DNA of 15,442 nt, from contig JAZNUB010000027.1 in NCBI GenBank assembly GCA_045592105.1, positions 1 through 15,442 on the forward strand, in the 5' to 3' direction. Positions within the stretch are counted from its first letter, which is position 1. Every line of letters starts with the position of its first letter. Shown here one piece after another: positions 12,151 to 15,442 of this stretch. The notes below the pieces were generated by a model. The model had not been told where the DNA came from. It saw nothing but the letters and a program-made list of their open reading frames with translations, and did no database searches. This DNA comes from SIG636 sp045592105. GTDB taxonomy: Bacteria; Bacillota; Clostridia; Oscillospirales; CAG-382. Position numbers and translations under genes: made by a program.

Positions 12151-13231
12151 CGTTGGCTTGCCAAACGTTGGCAAAAGCACTTTGTTTAACGCGCTAACTT
12201 GCGCGGCGGCAGAATCCGCAAACTATCCGTTTTGCACTATCGACCCTAACGTTGGCGTTGTTGCCGTGCCGGACAGTAGGCTGGACGAGCTGGCTAAAAT
12301 GTATAACCCCGAAAAATATACTCCCGCAGTTATCGAGTTTGTGGATATCGCGGGCTTGGTTAAGGGCGCATCCAAGGGTGAAGGGCTTGGCAATAAGTTC
12401 CTTTCGCACATTCGCGAGGTGGACGCTATTATCCACGTTGTTCGTTGCTTCGGCGGTACGGACGTTATCCACGTTGAAAACGGGGTTGACCCCGTGCGTG
12501 ACCTTGAAATAATCAATACGGAGCTTGTGCTTTCCGATATAGAGATAATGGAAAGGCGTGTTGACCGTATTAAGAAGGCTATGAAGGGCGATGCTTCGCT
12601 TGCGGCAGAGCTTGCGGCTTCCGAAAAGCTGCTTAACGCGCTTAACGAGGGCGTTACCGCCCGCGCGGCAGAGCTTACGGAGGCGGAGTGGGAGCTGCTT
12701 GCAGATGCACCCTTGCTTTCGGGCAAGCCCGTTATTTACGCCGCTAACGTGGACGAGGCTACTATTTCCGAAGGGCTTGATAATAACCGGTATTACAAGG
12801 CGCTTTCTGCCCGCGTTGCGGAGGAAAAGGCAGAGCTTATTGCCGTATGCGCCTCTATTGAAGCAGATATTGCAGAGCTGGACGAGGAGGATCGCGCTCC
12901 GTTTCTTGAGGATTTGGGGCTTAAGGAGTCCGGCTTGGCACAGCTTATACGCTCCTCTTACCGTTTGCTTGGGCTTATAAGCTTCCTTACCGCAGGGCCT
13001 AAGGAGGTGCGCGCGTGGACGATAAAGCAGGGCACAAAGGCACCGGGCGCGGCAGGCAAGATACACAGCGATTTCGAGCGCGGATTTATCCGTGCGGAGG
13101 TTGTTAGCTATAACGACCTAATGGAAAAAGGCAGTATGGCAGCCGTCAAGGAAGCGGGCCTTGTTCGTAGCGAGGGCAAGGAATACGTTGTTAAAGATGG
13201 CGATGTGGTATTGTTCCGCTTCAACGTATAA
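12137..13231 (+). CDS. ychF: YchF/OLA1-family ribosome-associated ATPase
   Basis: 364 residues, the usual bacterial length. Walker A/G1 GLPNVGKST (7-15), G3 DIAGLV (70-75) and the atypical G4 NVDE (204-207) in place of NKxD are the signature of YchF, which prefers ATP to GTP. A coiled helical insertion (about 125-195) and a C-terminal TGS domain (about 280-363, with AWTIKQGTKAPGAAGKIHSD and GDVVLFRFNV) complete the family plan. YchF is a near-universal cytoplasmic protein that associates with ribosomes and influences translation and stress responses. The coding sequence is visibly richer in G+C than the element to its left. Its original promoter appears to be stranded at 2830-2858. The only nearby candidate is a TATAAT at 12034-12039 without a good -35, so read-through from the integrase promoter is likely. 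Transcription ends at 13297-13334. Confidence 0.96.
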   Translation: MKLGIVGLPNVGKSTLFNALTCAAAESANYPFCTIDPNVGVVAVPDSRLDELAKMYNPEKYTPAVIEFVDIAGLVKGASKGEGLGNKFLSHIREVDAIIHVVRCFGGTDVIHVENGVDPVRDLEIINTELVLSDIEIMERRVDRIKKAMKGDASLAAELAASEKLLNALNEGVTARAAELTEAEWELLADAPLLSGKPVIYAANVDEATISEGLDNNRYYKALSARVAEEKAELIAVCASIEADIAELDEEDRAPFLEDLGLKESGLAQLIRSSYRLLGLISFLTAGPKEVRAWTIKQGTKAPGAAGKIHSDFERGFIRAEVVSYNDLMEKGSMAAVKEAGLVRSEGKEYVVKDGDVVLFRFNV

Positions 13232-13296
13232 CTTAATAAGGGATGTAAAAAAAGGCATGCAGTTAACGCCTGTGCGCCCGATTAAATATGCAACAC

Positions 13297-13334
13297 AAAA
13301 GGCTGTCCAAAACAAAGAGAATGGACAGCCTTTT
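13297..13334. terminator. Bidirectional intrinsic terminator
   Basis: A perfect 13-bp stem AAAAGGCTGTCCA/TGGACAGCCTTTT with a 12-nt loop. T runs lie on the 3' side in both directions (TTTTT on plus, TTTT on minus). It lies between the convergent ychF and membrane-protein genes and should serve both. Confidence 0.9.
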
Positions 13335-13353
13335 TCTATCATATTGTAAAGAC

Positions 13354-14136
13354 CTATGCTTCGGCAGGTGTTTCCTCTGCCTGTTCAGCCTTTTCTTCTG
13401 CCTTGTTGGCTTTCTTAAAAAGCTCCTCGTTGCGGGAGTAGATGAACGTAGCAATTGCCGCAGCGGTTGCCACACCTATCACAAGCACTATAATCGGCTC
13501 GCAAATGCCAACGATAACGGAAACAAAACTTCTAAACGAATCGAACAAATACTTTATATCGTAAATGAAGTTGAAAAGCGTTCTTAACAGGCGAATAATC
13601 GCGCAAGCAGCAGCGTTTGCACCCAAAGCGATAAGCGCAAATTTGGGCATCTTTATCTTTAAGAAGCCATCAACAGCGGTAAACGCGTATGCAGCCACGG
13701 CTACCAAGGGGAGCAACCAATTTTCGCTAAAGCTTAAGGAAGAGGCGAAAATTCCGCGGAAGTTAAAGTCAAACAAAGCTCTAAAGAACCATCTGATAGT
13801 GGAAAACAACCCATCGCCAAAGCTAAACAAAGCAATTGTTGCCAACACAGCACAGATAATGGCGTGCATTAACGTGGGTTTGCTCTTATCAAAGAACAGG
13901 AAGAGGTTTACACCGATTGCGGCGTATATAAGGCTTCTAAAAAAGAACACGGGCATTTCCGAAAGGAAGGAAATTATGTACTCTACAATGCCATCAAAAA
14001 AGCCTATCCTCCACCAAGTGTCGCTAACGAAATCCTGCCAAGCGTTACAGCACGCCAAGCAAAATTCAAAAACGATTGCCAACGCAACAAGCCCCAAGCC
14101 TATAAGCTGAAGCCTGCTTAAATTTTTCAGTTTCAT
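13354..14136 (-). CDS. Polytopic membrane protein with charged C-terminal tail
   Basis: Family not recognised. The ATG at 14136, with AGGAG seven bases upstream, gives 260 residues; an in-frame TTG at 14151 overlaps that site and is rejected. Hydrophobic segments at about 10-30, 62-82, 90-107, 140-157, 166-184 and 203-233 suggest five or six transmembrane helices. The last 25 residues are rich in Lys and Glu (KKANKAEEKAEQAEETPAEA) and probably cytoplasmic. Between helices lie aromatic-rich amphipathic stretches such as STIRWFFRALFDFNFRGIF (112-130). There are no transporter or enzyme motifs. It has its own promoter (14199-14227) and lies downstream of the M28 gene in the same direction. It ends in TAG. 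Confidence 0.8.
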   Translation of the reverse strand: MKLKNLSRLQLIGLGLVALAIVFEFCLACCNAWQDFVSDTWWRIGFFDGIVEYIISFLSEMPVFFFRSLIYAAIGVNLFLFFDKSKPTLMHAIICAVLATIALFSFGDGLFSTIRWFFRALFDFNFRGIFASSLSFSENWLLPLVAVAAYAFTAVDGFLKIKMPKFALIALGANAAACAIIRLLRTLFNFIYDIKYLFDSFRSFVSVIVGICEPIIVLVIGVATAAAIATFIYSRNEELFKKANKAEEKAEQAEETPAEA

Positions 14137-14166
14137 CTCAATTCTCCTCAAAATAAAATTCTGCCT

Positions 14167-14227
14167 GCACCGTATTTCACCGGTGCCAACATTTTAATAT
14201 ATTACCACAACCGCCCAATTATTTCAA
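14167..14227 (-). promoter_or_regulatory. Promoter and leader hairpin of the membrane-protein gene
   Basis: On the minus strand TTGAAA (14222-14227), 17-bp spacer, TAATAT (14199-14204). The leader carries a 6-bp hairpin GCACCG/CGGTGC (14167-14172/14181-14186). The -10 is only a 4/6 match, so confidence is moderate. Confidence 0.45.
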
Positions 14228-14262
14228 CCTTTATTTTTAATATTTGCTTTTTCCTCGCACGC

Positions 14263-15189
14263 TTACATCAAAGTAGGCAATTCTATTGCGCCGTTTTTAA
14301 AAAACTCTATGTTTTCCTCTTGGTAAATAACGTCGCGGCGGGTATGGATGCGGTTCATATAAAGCATACCGCCCTTAGTTGAGCGCAGCGCGGCAACGCC
14401 AACACCGCAGGGGAACTTAACCTGATCCGAAGGGTAGAATATCCCCTTATCAGCAACCTCTACCTTAAAGCCGTCCTTTGCGGCAAACGCCTTCTCTATC
14501 GCAGCACTGTGCGCCTTTGCACCCTTGCGAAGCACGAAAAGCATATTTTTACCATCGGAAACACAGTCAAAGTTAAGAAGCAAACGCTCCTTCATCTCCG
14601 CTTTATGTGCGCGGGCGAATGCGGACGAGCCAAAAAGCCCCATCTCCTCAAGGTCAAAGAACACAAACGCAACCTCGTTACGGCGCTCTTGAGGAAGCTC
14701 TCTCATAATATCAATAAGCAAAGTAACGCCGGAGGTGTTATCGTTAGCAGTGTGATTATTGGCAGGGCCCGCAAACAACAAAGCAAGAAACCCCAAATAT
14801 GCAATTTCGCTTATAAAGAGTGCTACAACATCACCTATGTTTAACATAGCGGCTAAAGCTCCCACAACGCCGCCGATAAGGGAGGATGCCATAAAAAAAC
14901 CTATTACAATAGCGATATTATATAGTATATAAACGAAAATGTTTTTTGGTGTAATAAAGTTTGGGAAAGGCAGTACAGGGGCTGTATCGTAATGCGCGGT
15001 ATACACAACCTTTGCACTTGAAGGGTCCCCAACCACCAAGTTTTCCGCACCAAAAGACCCCTTCTCGGTCTTAAAGGAATACCCCCAACTGCTTGCAAGG
15101 CTTTCCACGTATGCGGCAAACGCTTTCTTTTGTTTTTTAGTTTTTCTAACTTGGTATTTTTCAAGTATTTCGCGCGTTGTTTCTGTCAT
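14263..15189 (-). CDS. M28-type metallopeptidase with internal membrane helices
   Basis: The ATG at 15189, with AAAGGA seven bases upstream, gives 308 residues; a start at 15255 would lie inside the promoter and is rejected. Two-zinc peptidase ligands of family M28 are visible: H66 and D68 in TAHYDT, D150 in ANDNTSG, E181/E182 in FDLEEMG, D208 in FDCVSDG, and H282 in IHTRRD. Family members are aminopeptidases or carboxypeptidases that release single residues. Unusually, about 80 residues with two or three hydrophobic helices (84-110, 112-140) separate the first ligand pair from D150, so the enzyme is likely held in the membrane. No signal peptide is seen, so the side of the membrane on which the active site lies is unclear. 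A perfect consensus promoter precedes it. Confidence 0.85.
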   Translation of the reverse strand: MTETTREILEKYQVRKTKKQKKAFAAYVESLASSWGYSFKTEKGSFGAENLVVGDPSSAKVVYTAHYDTAPVLPFPNFITPKNIFVYILYNIAIVIGFFMASSLIGGVVGALAAMLNIGDVVALFISEIAYLGFLALLFAGPANNHTANDNTSGVTLLIDIMRELPQERRNEVAFVFFDLEEMGLFGSSAFARAHKAEMKERLLLNFDCVSDGKNMLFVLRKGAKAHSAAIEKAFAAKDGFKVEVADKGIFYPSDQVKFPCGVGVAALRSTKGGMLYMNRIHTRRDVIYQEENIEFFKNGAIELPTLM

Positions 15190-15226
15190 CGTTAGTTCCT
15201 TTCCGCGGTTATAAGACATTTTTACT

Positions 15227-15255
15227 ATTATATAACAAGCTACAAAAAATGTCAA
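15227..15255 (-). promoter_or_regulatory. Consensus sigma-A promoter of the M28 gene
   Basis: On the minus strand TTGACA (15250-15255), 17-bp spacer, TATAAT (15227-15232), both perfect. The leader to the ATG at 15189 is about 31 nt. Confidence 0.85.
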
Positions 15256-15304
15256 CCATAACAGTGCCTAAACAACCACACCCGCTTTTCCCCGATAACA
15301 AAAA

Positions 15305-15442
15305 GGGGCTGTCTCAAATTGAAATTTTGAGATGGAACCATATACAAAAGCAACAAAAAAATCAAGGGCAGCCAAATAATGCCCTTGATTTTTTTGTTAA
15401 GGTTGCACATAGCGTTCACAATTTGTTAATGCTATGAGACAG
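15305..15442. repeat. Terminal-inverted-repeat intergenic element, cut by window end
   Basis: It starts GGGGCTGTCTCA (15305-15316) and the window ends with TGAGACAG (15435-15442), the reverse complement of CTGTCTCA, so the right end probably continues with CCCC outside the window. Inside are an inner palindrome (TCTCAAA 15312-15318/TTTGAGA 15326-15332) and the terminator hairpin at 15355-15395. About 138 bp and no ORF, consistent with a MITE-like or terminator-carrying dispersed repeat. Confidence 0.5.
15355..15395. terminator. Bidirectional terminator hairpin
   Basis: A perfect 16-bp stem AAAAAAATCAAGGGCA/TGCCCTTGATTTTTTT with a 9-nt loop, giving a T run in either direction. No gene in the window reads into it, so it probably serves a leftward gene beyond the right edge. 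Confidence 0.85.

Noticed and set aside
12194..13066. 290-residue ORF antisense to ychF
   Set aside because: It is a shadow frame of the G+C-rich ychF coding sequence; codon pattern and family identity clearly support the plus-strand gene.

Overview
The window looks like a chromosomal segment of a gut-type Clostridia bacterium (Oscillospiraceae/Ruminococcaceae-like; this placement is an inference). The reasons are strong AGGAGG-type ribosome binding sites, sigma-A promoters with 17-bp spacers, a BspA-like leucine-rich-repeat protein ending in a type I dockerin, and AT-rich intergenic spacers. TAG is used as a normal stop codon (13354-14136 and 3201-8009), so the standard bacterial code applies. 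No rRNA, tRNA or CRISPR array was seen.

Layout. 1-571 has no gene: it holds a chain of small hairpins (22-246) and two related ~93-bp palindromic repeats (320-413, 461-552). 572-1837 (-) encodes a secreted LRR/dockerin protein. 1995-2684 (-) encodes an OmpR/PhoB response regulator with a perfect consensus promoter and no kinase beside it. Divergent from it, at 2830-2858, is a good promoter that leads only to an 8-codon stub (2892-2918) whose first five codons read like the start of ychF. The complete ychF lies 9.2 kb away at 12137-13231.

My reading is that 2906-12150 is an integrative element that entered the first codons of ychF. It separated the native promoter from the gene and supplied a new ribosome binding site and start. 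It carries a leftward three-gene operon: a Fic protein with an N-terminal DNA-binding domain, an unrecognised 185-residue protein, and a 1602-residue exonuclease/RecQ/UvrD fusion. It also carries an unrecognised rightward ORF (10163-10726) and, next to the right end, a tyrosine integrase gene (10843-12033) broken by one in-frame TAG. Matching repeats near both ends (3029-3055 and 12043-12069; 3081-3096 and 10801-10816) look like integrase arm sites. The integrase promoter and leader contain two mutually exclusive hairpins that could control its translation. Because the integrase is interrupted, the element is probably stuck.

The fic / 185-aa / helicase operon is the best candidate for an undescribed system. 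It has its own promoter, tight spacing and mobile-element context, and pairs a nucleotidylyl-transferase-type enzyme with a nuclease/dual-helicase. An anti-phage or anti-plasmid role is a hypothesis, not something the sequence proves.

To the right, after ychF and a bidirectional terminator, come two leftward host genes: a polytopic membrane protein with a charged tail (13354-14136) and an M28-type metallopeptidase with membrane helices inside its catalytic domain (14263-15189). The window ends inside another terminal-inverted-repeat intergenic element (15305-15442).
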